59,304 nucleotides of DNA from a virus. Both the position numbers and the translations under genes were made by a program. Below, in pieces: positions 47,998-57,562 of the stretch. Under the pieces are notes generated by a model. That model was not told where the DNA came from, did no database searches, and was given only the letters and a program-made list of their open reading frames with translations. Position 1 is the first letter of the stretch. Each line of letters begins with the position of its first letter. Location: IMG/VR virus record IMGVR_UViG_3300037264_003947, positions 1-59,304 of that record, one strand, 5' to 3'.

Positions 47998-50900
47998 ACC
48001 TTTTCTAGTTTCTGTCATTTGGAACTTGTCGAACATGAATTTATACTTTGGTTCATTTAGCGTCCAAGAACCACCATTTAATCTCATTGCTCCTTTATCG
48101 CTGTCTCCATAACCTCCAAGCAAAACTGGACTTAAAATTATGGTTGTCAAACCAGAGTCGCCAGCTATTCTAGCATGTCCTACGGAATCAGCGTAATAAG
48201 TTCCTTCTGTGCTATCACCTGTATTTATGATTTGAAGAGTGTCACCTTTTCTTAATCCAGTGAAAAGTCGTGATCCATCATAAATAACAATTCTAGAGAA
48301 TGTAGGAGCACCAGCATCTGAAGAATAATACTTAATTCTTCTTACTTGCTCGAAGTCCAAGTAACCTTTGAATAAATTGACTTGGTCTATTGCTGATATT
48401 GGTGGCTTTACAGTTATTTCTGTAGTATCTCCATACCAAGTTACAGCATCAACCATTCTGGTTACATTATTTACTTCGTGCTTAGTATCGTATAAAGTCA
48501 CATAATCATCTTTAACTAATCTACTAAACTTTCTAATGCTATCTCCTACTGCAAGAGTATCTCCATTGTTTACAAATCTTCTATGATCTAGAACTCTTAT
48601 CACTCCCTGACCTGAACCATTGTCTGCATCTATGTAGAAAACTTGTCCTGTGTTATATCCCCATGTAGTATCAGCATTTGCAGTTATGTTAAAATCTAAA
48701 TAATACTTTTCTTGTGGTCTTATATCCCAAGATCTTAATGGATGATTAGCTCCCAAAGTTATAAAATTTCCAATAACCTCTTCTACTGGATTATAAACAG
48801 GGACTATCCAAGCTCCATGTCTCCAATAAACTTTGCTATCAGCAATCTTACTATCACCCACTACAGCTATTCCAGAATTTACTGCTGATTTTCTATAATA
48901 AATTACCCAACTATCTCCAGTTGGATAAGTATCTGATCTATTAGTAGGCAAAGAGTAATGTCCAGGAGTTAAATAACGAACTGCATCAACAAAGAGGAAC
49001 ATATCTCTTCTTCTTAAGTTCCAGTTTTGAGCAGACAAACCACTATCGCCAGAAGTTTTTATAAGAACTCTCATGTTCTCATAAATTTGTTCATCGTTCC
49101 AACTTGGATTAACTGCTTTCAACTTAGAAAATACTGAAGTTGAAACCTCTGGTGCGGTGTATGATTCTCGTGTATCTGTGTGGTCTCCAGAAATCCAGTG
49201 TCCTGTTTTTCCTAACCTGGTAGGAACTGTCCAATAACTGCTATCTCCCCAATGGAAGTTATTAGTACTTCTAGTATTATAAAGTAAGGCATCAGTTATT
49301 AAACCCTCAAATACATAGTTCGTTGCGATATAAGGGGTGCTACCTATTGAAAGGAATGAGTTCTTGGCCCAAGTATTAGCAGTTCCAGCGTAAGTAGAAT
49401 CTCCGTGTTGAATAGTTCCATTTACATAAAACTCTGCATAGTTAGCTAACACATTCCAAGTTGCTTTTAAATGAGTCCATTCTCTTAAAGCAGCGTTAGT
49501 AGTATAAGCAGTTGTGCAAGAAACATTTCTATAGTTTGAAGCATCCTTCATTATGGAGAATAACCACTTATCTGTTGCCTGACTATATTTTAAAACTATA
49601 TGAACAGAGTCACCAGTGTAATCAGACATTACAAATTTATCTACTGTTGTATTATAGTTGAAGTAAGGTCTTACCCAGCACTCAAATGTTCCACTATCGC
49701 CAACAGTTAGAGGATATGCTAAAGAATCTCCTCCTCTTAAAGAAGGTTTAGCGAAAGGTCTAGCAAAATCTACACTCTTCTCTATTTGAACATTATAAAC
49801 TTTAAAAGTGTCTCCACTTGTTAAGTTGGAAGAGTTTCCCTTTATCCACCAACCAAAACCATTGTAGGTTGCTTTTGAAGAAACTGTTGGTTCAATGAAA
49901 GTCCAAGTGTTTGCATAAACTATATTGGTATCACCAAATAAAGTATCGCCCGCGCGCGAGAAGAAAGGAGTTACTTTTATATCTCTAGTGGATTTAATCC
50001 ACATAGTAGTATAGTAATGCCCTGTATCTCCAGGAGATTGGTTGGTATCCCCAATTATAGTTCTATAAATATCAGTTCCAGTGCTCCAAGAGAAAACTGA
50101 ATCTCCTATTGTGACATCATAAACTCTTTTATAATTAGTATTCCAAGCTGGCCAAACATTCCATTTAGAAGTATCGGCCAAGTTTTCTGTTGCTATTTTA
50201 TTTATTATAGGATTCCAGAAACCAGTAACACCTTTTCCAGTCCATCGAACTCTTGTATTTGTTACAGCAGTGCCATAGGTAGGTAATTCAAAAATTGGAT
50301 TAGAGTTTCTTGTTGGTATTTTATTATCAGATGTTTTATTCTTAGTATCATCTAATCTTATTAACTCACTTCCACCAGGAATAGTTCTGCTAGCCTCAAA
50401 CAAGTTTCCTTCCCAATATCTTCTATCTGGATAATAACCAGAATAAAGGTGCATCATTCTATCTGGGCCACCTATATAAAGCGTTCCACTTGGACTTGCT
50501 TTGCTGCTTCCGTGCATTCCTACATTCGTGTCACCTTTCAAGTAAATAGTTACTTGCTTTGTAGAAGGGTTATAGGCAGGGGCGACAATATCAGCAGCAA
50601 GATAATAAGTTCCATCATTGGCATCTGCACTAGTTCCAGCAATTGTAATTCTATCTATTACATATTTACCAACTAAACTATCGCCAGTTGGATTTAGAAG
50701 CTCCATTAAAGCAGTTTTTGCAGATCCAGAAGATATGTTATTTACTACTATTTTTCCTCTTGGATAAACCGTATCCCCAGCTCTTGGATAAACCGTATCC
50801 CCAGCTCTAGCATCAATAGATTGAATGGCATAACTTCTATTGTAAAAAGATAGTAAAGGCCCAGTCCTATTCATATAAATAGGATCTGCTCTAGGTTCAT

Positions 50901-52764
50901 CTAATAAAGTCCAGGCATATTTTGCTGTCTCTATGGAAGGTCTGGCGCTGAACAATATGTTTCTTTCTACGAAAATTGGTGACAAGAACTCTGCGTAGAA
51001 TTCTATAGCATCCAAGTCCGCTGCACTTAAGTCAGCTTCCTGTCCAGTTCCAAGTGAAGTAATACTATACTGAATTACATTTGTTTTAAAGTAAGTGTAA
51101 GTATCTCCTAGTGGAGCGAAAAGATGTTTTATCTCATATGCACTTAACTCTCTAGTATATAATCTAGCTTCCTCCATTGAACCAATCCATCCATAACCTT
51201 TTATTGGTGTTGAATAATTTCCCAAATAAATAAATCCAGTGGGAAAAGTAGTTGTAATGGTTGCCGTTTCATTTACAATTATTACAGAATTTTTATAAAA
51301 TACTACTTTTTTTGTATTGCTATTAAAAGTAAATGCATAGAAACGAAGCTTATCATCAAAAGTTCCTACTGGTATATCAATATCTTCGTGACTAGTATTT
51401 GTATTAAGCCTAATTATACCACTTCCATCTGTATTGGCCCAAATACAGAAACCATCTGTATTAGATCTTCCAAATGTAAATGCTACACAAGAATCTCCAG
51501 CTAGTTTAGTTGCCCAGAAAGTAAAAGTTAATTCTTTAATGCCGAATCTATAATCTGGATCAATTATGGATTTGACATATCTAATTACTTGTTTATCAGC
51601 AAAATATATTTGTAAAGTGCTTGAATAACCAGATCTAGTCCACTCTGTATTATAAAGAGTCATTCTATTTCTATTTGTTGATAGATCTAGGATAGTATCG
51701 CCAATTCCCTCATTGAAATTCCAATGTCCTTGTAATCCATAAGAAGAATTTATTGAAACATTTCCAGTTAAATGATAACTAGAGTAACCATTAGAATCTC
51801 CAGTGGTATAAGTAGAAGCCAATCTATCAAAAGCATTTAAATCCATTGGCTCTGTTATAGAATCCTTTGAAACAGAGTAAGTTCTAGACATTCCAGTTGG
51901 AATAGCATCCGTTGGTTTATCTGGTGTTAAATAAAATAAATAAGAATCCTTATTTGTAGATGCGGTATAAAGATTGGCATTTATTGAAGTATCGCCAAAC
52001 CTTCTGTCAAACCAGAACTCTTGTGGTATTATTTCAAAACCAAGTAAGTTAAAGAATAGTTCGAACGAATAGTTTGTTCCTTTTATTCTATATATCTCAA
52101 TAATATTTTTAAGTAACTCTCTAAATGAAGAGTTAGTTAATAATTGATAGTCGTCTCTTTCATAACCTATTATTTGAGCTAGATAATTTAAATATTCCGT
52201 TGGTATTTTATCTAAATCTACTATGTTATAAAGATTATCTATAATCATAGTAAATTTATCAAACTCTCTCATGAAAGCTTCTTGGTACATTTTAGTTTTT
52301 TCTTCAGAGTTAATCATATCATAATCAAACTCTGGCAAGAAATACTTATATTTCTGTCTAAAGAAAGTTTTTACTGCAGAGTATTTAAAGGAATACACCA
52401 TCCAGTGAGCTAGAGCACTATCAGTAAAACCACCACTAGGAACAAAATATCCATAAGGAGTAGAGATTGGATTAATTACAATGGCCCAAATAGCACTACA
52501 TATTGTTGCGTTGCCAGAAAGATAGATGGCAGTGTTAGAAGTAAAAGTATCAACGTTTGCTAAATAATATTCTGCCAAAGCTGAGTAACCAGTTATCGTT
52601 AAATAGTAACTTCCAATATAGGTGTCACCAGTAAATTTTGGAGCTATATCACCAGAAGAATATTGTGGAACTAATGTATAACCCAGATTTTTAAATTCTG
52701 TATTTAAATCAGAGTCATTCTTTAGTATTGATACTATTTGATCTACTTCAAATTTTTCTGCCAT
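47995..52764 (-). CDS. Large baseplate protein: tail protein I-like with LamG domains
   Basis: The 1589-residue protein has a tail protein I-like region at about residues 160-245 (YNIVDLDKIPTEYLNYLAQI, FRELLKNIIEIYRIKGT). Two laminin-G/concanavalin-like domains follow: GLQGHWNFNEGIGDTILDLS with FIYLGNYSTP at about residues 350-550, and GTFECWVRPYFNYN at about residues 990-1130. These could bind surface sugars. It has 31 Gly-Asp-Ser/Thr triplets and an exact 24-base duplication (AGDTVYPR twice). It lies just downstream of the gp6-like gene, the place of a wedge or receptor-facing component. Confidence 0.75.
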   Translation of the reverse strand: MAEKFEVDQIVSILKNDSDLNTEFKNLGYTLVPQYSSGDIAPKFTGDTYIGSYYLTITGYSALAEYYLANVDTFTSNTAIYLSGNATICSAIWAIVINPISTPYGYFVPSGGFTDSALAHWMVYSFKYSAVKTFFRQKYKYFLPEFDYDMINSEEKTKMYQEAFMREFDKFTMIIDNLYNIVDLDKIPTEYLNYLAQIIGYERDDYQLLTNSSFRELLKNIIEIYRIKGTNYSFELFFNLLGFEIIPQEFWFDRRFGDTSINANLYTASTNKDSYLFYLTPDKPTDAIPTGMSRTYSVSKDSITEPMDLNAFDRLASTYTTGDSNGYSSYHLTGNVSINSSYGLQGHWNFNEGIGDTILDLSTNRNRMTLYNTEWTRSGYSSTLQIYFADKQVIRYVKSIIDPDYRFGIKELTFTFWATKLAGDSCVAFTFGRSNTDGFCIWANTDGSGIIRLNTNTSHEDIDIPVGTFDDKLRFYAFTFNSNTKKVVFYKNSVIIVNETATITTTFPTGFIYLGNYSTPIKGYGWIGSMEEARLYTRELSAYEIKHLFAPLGDTYTYFKTNVIQYSITSLGTGQEADLSAADLDAIEFYAEFLSPIFVERNILFSARPSIETAKYAWTLLDEPRADPIYMNRTGPLLSFYNRSYAIQSIDARAGDTVYPRAGDTVYPRGKIVVNNISSGSAKTALMELLNPTGDSLVGKYVIDRITIAGTSADANDGTYYLAADIVAPAYNPSTKQVTIYLKGDTNVGMHGSSKASPSGTLYIGGPDRMMHLYSGYYPDRRYWEGNLFEASRTIPGGSELIRLDDTKNKTSDNKIPTRNSNPIFELPTYGTAVTNTRVRWTGKGVTGFWNPIINKIATENLADTSKWNVWPAWNTNYKRVYDVTIGDSVFSWSTGTDIYRTIIGDTNQSPGDTGHYYTTMWIKSTRDIKVTPFFSRAGDTLFGDTNIVYANTWTFIEPTVSSKATYNGFGWWIKGNSSNLTSGDTFKVYNVQIEKSVDFARPFAKPSLRGGDSLAYPLTVGDSGTFECWVRPYFNYNTTVDKFVMSDYTGDSVHIVLKYSQATDKWLFSIMKDASNYRNVSCTTAYTTNAALREWTHLKATWNVLANYAEFYVNGTIQHGDSTYAGTANTWAKNSFLSIGSTPYIATNYVFEGLITDALLYNTRSTNNFHWGDSSYWTVPTRLGKTGHWISGDHTDTRESYTAPEVSTSVFSKLKAVNPSWNDEQIYENMRVLIKTSGDSGLSAQNWNLRRRDMFLFVDAVRYLTPGHYSLPTNRSDTYPTGDSWVIYYRKSAVNSGIAVVGDSKIADSKVYWRHGAWIVPVYNPVEEVIGNFITLGANHPLRSWDIRPQEKYYLDFNITANADTTWGYNTGQVFYIDADNGSGQGVIRVLDHRRFVNNGDTLAVGDSIRKFSRLVKDDYVTLYDTKHEVNNVTRMVDAVTWYGDTTEITVKPPISAIDQVNLFKGYLDFEQVRRIKYYSSDAGAPTFSRIVIYDGSRLFTGLRKGDTLQIINTGDSTEGTYYADSVGHARIAGDSGLTTIILSPVLLGGYGDSDKGAMRLNGGSWTLNEPKYKFMFDKFQMTETRKG
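50761..50808 (-). repeat. Exact 24-base tandem duplication
   Basis: Two identical 24-base copies (50761-50784 and 50785-50808) encode the repeated octapeptide AGDTVYPR in the baseplate gene, indicating very recent in-frame slippage. Confidence 0.95.
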
Positions 52765-52768
52765 TTAA

Positions 52769-55700
52769 TTATCCATTATAAACCAAGTAAGTTATATTTA
52801 TACCGTGAACTAATGTAGAACCAGAAAGAACATTATCTGATAAAAGAATTATCTCGTCAAAGTTACAAGTAATTTCATTCTCTTCATTTGTTAATGAATT
52901 TGTCAAATCCTTACCAAAATAAGACATAGTTACATATTCTACTCCAGCAACTGAGTGTATCAAACTTTCTACTTTTGATCTAACTACTGATTGAGCATAG
53001 TCTCTCTTTACCACTCCACTTGTTACGAAACTATATTCTTCTGATAAAGCTGTCTCTACAGCGGACTTAACCTCACTTGAAGAATAAGATTTATTATAAT
53101 AAACATTTGCTACAATATCAAAAGTGCTAAAAGTAGTTTGCTTAAAAATAGTGTCAATTCCAACTATTTTTTTATTCTGCATATAATCTTGATATGTAAA
53201 CTCGTCTGTTGTTATATCGTTTCTTCTATCCCAAATAAAGTGATCGTAGAAACTTGCATCTGGAACTTGAGATAACCCATTGTTCGTCTTTATCATTTCC
53301 ATCAAATCTTCTGTTGCTGTATGTCTTTGTCTTAAATAATAATCTCCATTTACTTTATAAACATAGTTAGTATCGCCACTCAAATCAAACAAGTTTCTTG
53401 CAGCAGTAGAAAGTTTATTTCCACGAACACTTATTCTAACCTGGCTATTATTATTGGCAAAAGGACTAGTAATGGTAATTCTCTTATATACAGGATCTAT
53501 TGTTGCGTAAGTGAAATTTCCATAAGAATCTCCAGTGGCCCACGCTCCATATTTTGCTTTTAGTTGGCTATTAATAGTGTCTCCAATTAATGAAAGCCAA
53601 TAGAAAGAATCGCCACCAGAATCTCCTACCCATAATGTTACTAGAGTATCGCCTCTTGTATCTATTCCTAACATAAGCACTGGAACGCAAGGTTTTATAA
53701 TTACTGAGTCTCCAAGTGTTGGACTTACTAACTGAGCTGGTGTAGCATAAGTTAAGTCCCAACTATTATTAATTGCAAATAATGAAGGAGAAGTAGTTGC
53801 AACCTTGGTAAATCTTACTTTATAATCTGACAAATTTGCATCTGGAGTTGTGTCTCCATAAGTATTATAAACTCTATCAGCTATTGGTCTCCACTCATAA
53901 TCAGTTCCTTGAGTGTAGTTATAGTTATGATAAGTTCCTAAAGTTATAGTTGATGTATCTCCAGTCATATAATGAACATAAAAACTTGAAGGATTTGGAG
54001 AAATAGTTGTAGATCCAAGTTCATAAATTATTTTTCCAAAATTTGCTAGTGTATTATTGGCTATTAGAGTAAGCCTTCTATATCCATAACAAACATAAGT
54101 ATCTCCAGCTACAGCAGTTCCCAATACTGCAGAAGTGGCGTCTTGACGAACTACGCTACCTATTTCAATTCCAGGCTGAACCTTCTTTATGTAAATTCTA
54201 GCAGTTGGTGTATCTCCACCCCAAATGTTTCCCTTTCCATATCCTTGAATTTTAACATAGTTAGCAGTTCCAATTTGAACTACACTAGCTCCACCACGAA
54301 TACCAGTAGAGTCAGCATAGTTAATGCCATAAGCTCCAATACTTCCCAATTTTCTATTTATTGATTGTGCTACTTCGTGGGCGTGAACATTATTAATATT
54401 TAAAGCAGCAGAGGCTATATCAATTACTGTATCACCTTTGCTATCTATGTTGAGTTTGATAAATCTTAAGTTTTCTAGATCAAGTCCCTGTACCATATTT
54501 ACCGAAGAGATAAAATATGCTTGAATAGGTTCAACTATTTTATATCTACTGACTAAAATTGAGTCACCAGAAAAAAGTGTGTCTCCTACTAGTTTATTTT
54601 GTATGTCAATAAATTGCTGAGAAGTGTCTATTGCAGAAGTTGCTATTGCTTTGAATTTTGTGTCACTTAAGAAATTATCCTTAAGGTCTTGCGGAGTATC
54701 TAAATATATATAATTAAAGAAAGTATCTGTAGTGTCTCCATTCCAAGCTATAGCAGTTCCAGCTAGCTTAGTCCTACCAGCAACAGCACTACTAGTGCCT
54801 AGAGTAACGGTATTAAATGCTCCAGGCCTGAAGGCATTTATCTCATTAAATCTATTTTCTAGATAAAGACTCATCCAATTAAACTTATTATAGTCAGAAG
54901 TTTCTACACTTTCCCATCCAGTAGCTTTTGGAACTACATAACTCCAAACTTCTGTAGGAGAAATGTTCTCTCCATACCTAGCATATACTCCAGTAGGAGC
55001 ATTTCCAGCTCCATAGCTTACAGCAGTTGTTGAATTTGCATTGGCATTTAAGAGAATATCATAGTCTTCAGCAGTTACTGCTTTCTCTACCGTTCTTATT
55101 GATAGAGGTGCGTAGATTACTGCGTGTTCTGGAGTTTCTGAATCCTGACCACCTGAACCTTCTGATAAATTTTCAAAAGAAATGTGAATATTTCTTATGT
55201 TGGTTGGGTTAGCTATTGGTGAAACTGCTATTAGTTGAGTTGTATTTATAGCGTCACGAACTATATTTCCGTTCGCTCCACCACCAGCTCTATAGAAAAC
55301 TCTTATCTTATCTCCTATTGCTGGTCTTCTTGTTGCTGAAGGAAGCAATGAGGTTGGACCAAATGAAATAGTCACTGTATCATTTTCTCCAACTGATAGA
55401 GTATATGGTATTGGTCTAGCTAAACCAGTAACATCATCCGTTTCTTCCTGTGCTTCTGCATCTAGGAAAGAGTCAACCTTTATAAGTTCTTCCTCTGTAA
55501 ATAGAGTATCATCGGCAAAATAAACTATTGGAGAACCTTGTATTACAGAATTTTTATTTAGCGTAAAAGTGAAAGAGTTATCTGTTGTTACAGTAAAGGT
55601 TTCTATATAGGTTGTGCCCTCATAAAAGGTTACTGTTCCAGCAGTTGTTATGAAAGAAGTATCTATTTTAACTCCTACTTTGTAGCTATACTTTTCATTA

Positions 55701-56191
55701 GTGCTATCATAACTTAATGCTTCGAAATTTCTATTTACTCCAAGTTTGTCTTTTGCTGTCAATGAGTAAGGAGCGAAAGTAACGCCCTGAACATATAGCG
55801 GAGTTAAATAAAACTCGCCAGGCCAGCTATCTCCATAACCAGTTGCTGGAACTGTAGTAGTTACATTCACTTCTGAAGCATACGGAAGGGTGAAGTTATA
55901 ACCAATAATTTTCAATATTCTCATTATGCTGGATTTTTGTGTGGCAGTTGATAACCAGTTTTCATTTGCTACCCAGTCAACTCTAGTTGCTAGGTTGTCT
56001 GTTATGTAAGCAAAGAGTTCTATCAACATTCTTCCAGCATCAGAGGATAGGAAGTCGTCCCATTTTTGATTATAGGTAGGGTTATCAGTTACTAGACTTA
56101 ATATATCGTCTCGTATATTCGCATACTCTAGTCCACTAAATTGAGTTTTTGGTAACGGAGTTAAAGTTCTAGCGATGGCACTACCCTCCAT
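52769..56191 (-). CDS. Baseplate wedge protein, T4 gp6-like
   Basis: The 1140-residue protein has the gp6-type N-terminus: FSGLEYANIRDDILSLVTDN, WDDFLSSDAGRMLIELFAY, then DNLATRVDWVANENWLSTAT. The middle has the Baseplate_J-type pattern (EGSGGQDSETPEHA, TAEDYDILL). gp6 dimers clamp the wedges into the baseplate ring. It is much longer than T4 gp6 (about 660 residues), with extra beta domains that hold most of its 16 Gly-Asp-Ser/Thr triplets. Confidence 0.85.
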   Translation of the reverse strand: MEGSAIARTLTPLPKTQFSGLEYANIRDDILSLVTDNPTYNQKWDDFLSSDAGRMLIELFAYITDNLATRVDWVANENWLSTATQKSSIMRILKIIGYNFTLPYASEVNVTTTVPATGYGDSWPGEFYLTPLYVQGVTFAPYSLTAKDKLGVNRNFEALSYDSTNEKYSYKVGVKIDTSFITTAGTVTFYEGTTYIETFTVTTDNSFTFTLNKNSVIQGSPIVYFADDTLFTEEELIKVDSFLDAEAQEETDDVTGLARPIPYTLSVGENDTVTISFGPTSLLPSATRRPAIGDKIRVFYRAGGGANGNIVRDAINTTQLIAVSPIANPTNIRNIHISFENLSEGSGGQDSETPEHAVIYAPLSIRTVEKAVTAEDYDILLNANANSTTAVSYGAGNAPTGVYARYGENISPTEVWSYVVPKATGWESVETSDYNKFNWMSLYLENRFNEINAFRPGAFNTVTLGTSSAVAGRTKLAGTAIAWNGDTTDTFFNYIYLDTPQDLKDNFLSDTKFKAIATSAIDTSQQFIDIQNKLVGDTLFSGDSILVSRYKIVEPIQAYFISSVNMVQGLDLENLRFIKLNIDSKGDTVIDIASAALNINNVHAHEVAQSINRKLGSIGAYGINYADSTGIRGGASVVQIGTANYVKIQGYGKGNIWGGDTPTARIYIKKVQPGIEIGSVVRQDATSAVLGTAVAGDTYVCYGYRRLTLIANNTLANFGKIIYELGSTTISPNPSSFYVHYMTGDTSTITLGTYHNYNYTQGTDYEWRPIADRVYNTYGDTTPDANLSDYKVRFTKVATTSPSLFAINNSWDLTYATPAQLVSPTLGDSVIIKPCVPVLMLGIDTRGDTLVTLWVGDSGGDSFYWLSLIGDTINSQLKAKYGAWATGDSYGNFTYATIDPVYKRITITSPFANNNSQVRISVRGNKLSTAARNLFDLSGDTNYVYKVNGDYYLRQRHTATEDLMEMIKTNNGLSQVPDASFYDHFIWDRRNDITTDEFTYQDYMQNKKIVGIDTIFKQTTFSTFDIVANVYYNKSYSSSEVKSAVETALSEEYSFVTSGVVKRDYAQSVVRSKVESLIHSVAGVEYVTMSYFGKDLTNSLTNEENEITCNFDEIILLSDNVLSGSTLVHGINITYLVYNG

Positions 56192-56394
56192 TCCTGAATT
56201 CTAACAAATTTAAAATCAGGAAATAGTTCTTTTATTTCTTTCTCTCTTGTAATATCTTTCATTTTCTTTTTTTCTCGTAAGTGATATTTTTCATCCCACT
56301 CTATTATTAATTTTTTCTCAAAATTAATATAATCAACCCATCTTTTTTCTTTTAATCTTTTCATAAATTCTTCTTGAGATAATAACTTAGCCAT
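56161..56394 (-). CDS. Short EDxHD-type endonuclease fragment
   Basis: The 77-residue frame contains KKLIIEWDEKYHLREKKKM, then DITREKEIKELFPDFKFVRI. This is the end of the PD-(D/E)XK-like (Vsr-related, EDxHD) domain found in homing endonucleases. There is no DNA-binding region, and the frame overlaps the gp6-like start by 31 bases and the next gene by eight. It is probably a decayed homing gene. Confidence 0.55.
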   Translation of the reverse strand: MAKLLSQEEFMKRLKEKRWVDYINFEKKLIIEWDEKYHLREKKKMKDITREKEIKELFPDFKFVRIQEWRVVPSLEL

Positions 56395-57001
56395 TTAAGT
56401 CCTCATACACAACATAGTAAAAGTTGTTATCTATTTTCAATTTATAATTATTCACAGTTTTGTATATTAATTCTTTCGCAAAATCATCTTTCACTTCAGA
56501 TACTTTCCCACTTGAAAGGATTCTTCCAGCTGAAAAGTTGTTTATCATTCTCGCATAGTTATTCGCATTTATATCACTTGTCAAAATAACATTATATCCA
56601 TCCACCTTATAGTGTGGAGGGGCAGTAAGTAGTTCTTTAGACACTTCCTCAAACATCGACTCTAATTTTAACTTCTTGGAAGGCAGTTTTACAGAAGAAG
56701 TTTTAATGTCTTCTATCTTTTCTTCAGTTCTTTTTATACCCTTGGGAAGCCCTTCCAAAAAAAATGCTCTAACCGTAGGAGACATTTTCGTTTCTTTTAT
56801 AATTTTCTCCGCGTCATCATAATCAAAGCCCTTCCAATTTTGAGGTGCATTTTTCATCCATATATCAATGAAAAATTTATTAGCTTCAACATATTCTCCA
56901 AGCAAAAATAACATTCCATCAACAAGAGTTTTAAATAGTTCGTGACTATAACCGTTTTTTATTCCTAGTTTATCTAACTTTGAAAGATCTTTCGTAGCCA
57001 T
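56387..57001 (-). CDS. Unknown protein with one KKLKL module
   Basis: The 204-residue protein has a helical module (NWKGFDYDDAEKIIKE..., FFLEGLPKGIKRTEEKIEDI) ending SVKLPSKKLKLESM at about residue 115. It aligns with the two modules in the 30154-31395 protein. A short alpha/beta C-terminal domain follows (HYKVDGYNVILTSDINANNY). It starts immediately after the gp25-like gene. The function is unknown. Confidence 0.6.
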   Translation of the reverse strand: MATKDLSKLDKLGIKNGYSHELFKTLVDGMLFLLGEYVEANKFFIDIWMKNAPQNWKGFDYDDAEKIIKETKMSPTVRAFFLEGLPKGIKRTEEKIEDIKTSSVKLPSKKLKLESMFEEVSKELLTAPPHYKVDGYNVILTSDINANNYARMINNFSAGRILSSGKVSEVKDDFAKELIYKTVNNYKLKIDNNFYYVVYEDLNG

Positions 57002-57345
57002 TATATTCTTACAACCTTTTCAAGCGTAAAAACTTCTAGAGTTTCATTGATAATTACTTCTACTTTAACTGCTAGTGTATTAGCGTCTAAATTAGTAAGC
57101 GTTATTGCTTGAACAGTTACTCTAGGTTCCCACTTACCTATTGCTGTAGCTATCTCGGACATTATCTCTTCTTTCATTATGATTGATTGATCGAATAGAA
57201 ATGCCTTAAACCTACAACCGAAGGTGGGATTACCCACTCTTTCACCTGGCATAGTAAGAAGTATGCGGGTAAGGTTCTCTTCTAATAGAGCTGAGTCTTG
57301 TAATATTGTGGGAGAGTCCACATTGTATATTCCTACACCTTTCAC
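57001..57345 (-). CDS. Baseplate wedge protein, gp25-like
   Basis: The 114-residue protein fits the GPW/gp25 family: EENLTRILLTMPGERVGNPTF and GCRFKAFLFDQ, then a helix and a beta hairpin ending VFTLEKVVRI. gp25 joins the wedge to the inner baseplate and helps start the sheath. The glutamate of GER is conserved. The gene order gp25 then gp6 is usual in myoviruses. Confidence 0.9.
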   Translation of the reverse strand: MKGVGIYNVDSPTILQDSALLEENLTRILLTMPGERVGNPTFGCRFKAFLFDQSIIMKEEIMSEIATAIGKWEPRVTVQAITLTNLDANTLAVKVEVIINETLEVFTLEKVVRI

Positions 57346-57388
57346 GGATTACCTCTTTGAGATTAACTTTACTCAAAAAGTTGTTTAT

Positions 57389-57562
57389 CTATGGTTTATT
57401 TGGTGTAAAGGAATATTCAGCGCAGGGATTTATAAACTTAGGGCTTACTTTCGCCATAAGTGTTTTTAACTTGGGGAGTATTTCTTTTACTTTCTCAATA
57501 CTTACTACTTCATCAAGTAGAGAATAGATAGTGGCTAGTTCAGCGAATTCTTTCTCTGTCAC
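57389..57562 (-). CDS. Small protein with GTG start
   Basis: The GTG at 57562 overlaps the stop of the previous gene in GTGA, giving a 57-residue product (VTEKEFAELATIYSLLDEVV...) that is helical and then ends NPCAEYSFTPNKP. The frame, coupling and composition support it. No function is recognised. Confidence 0.5.
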   Translation of the reverse strand: MTEKEFAELATIYSLLDEVVSIEKVKEILPKLKTLMAKVSPKFINPCAEYSFTPNKP

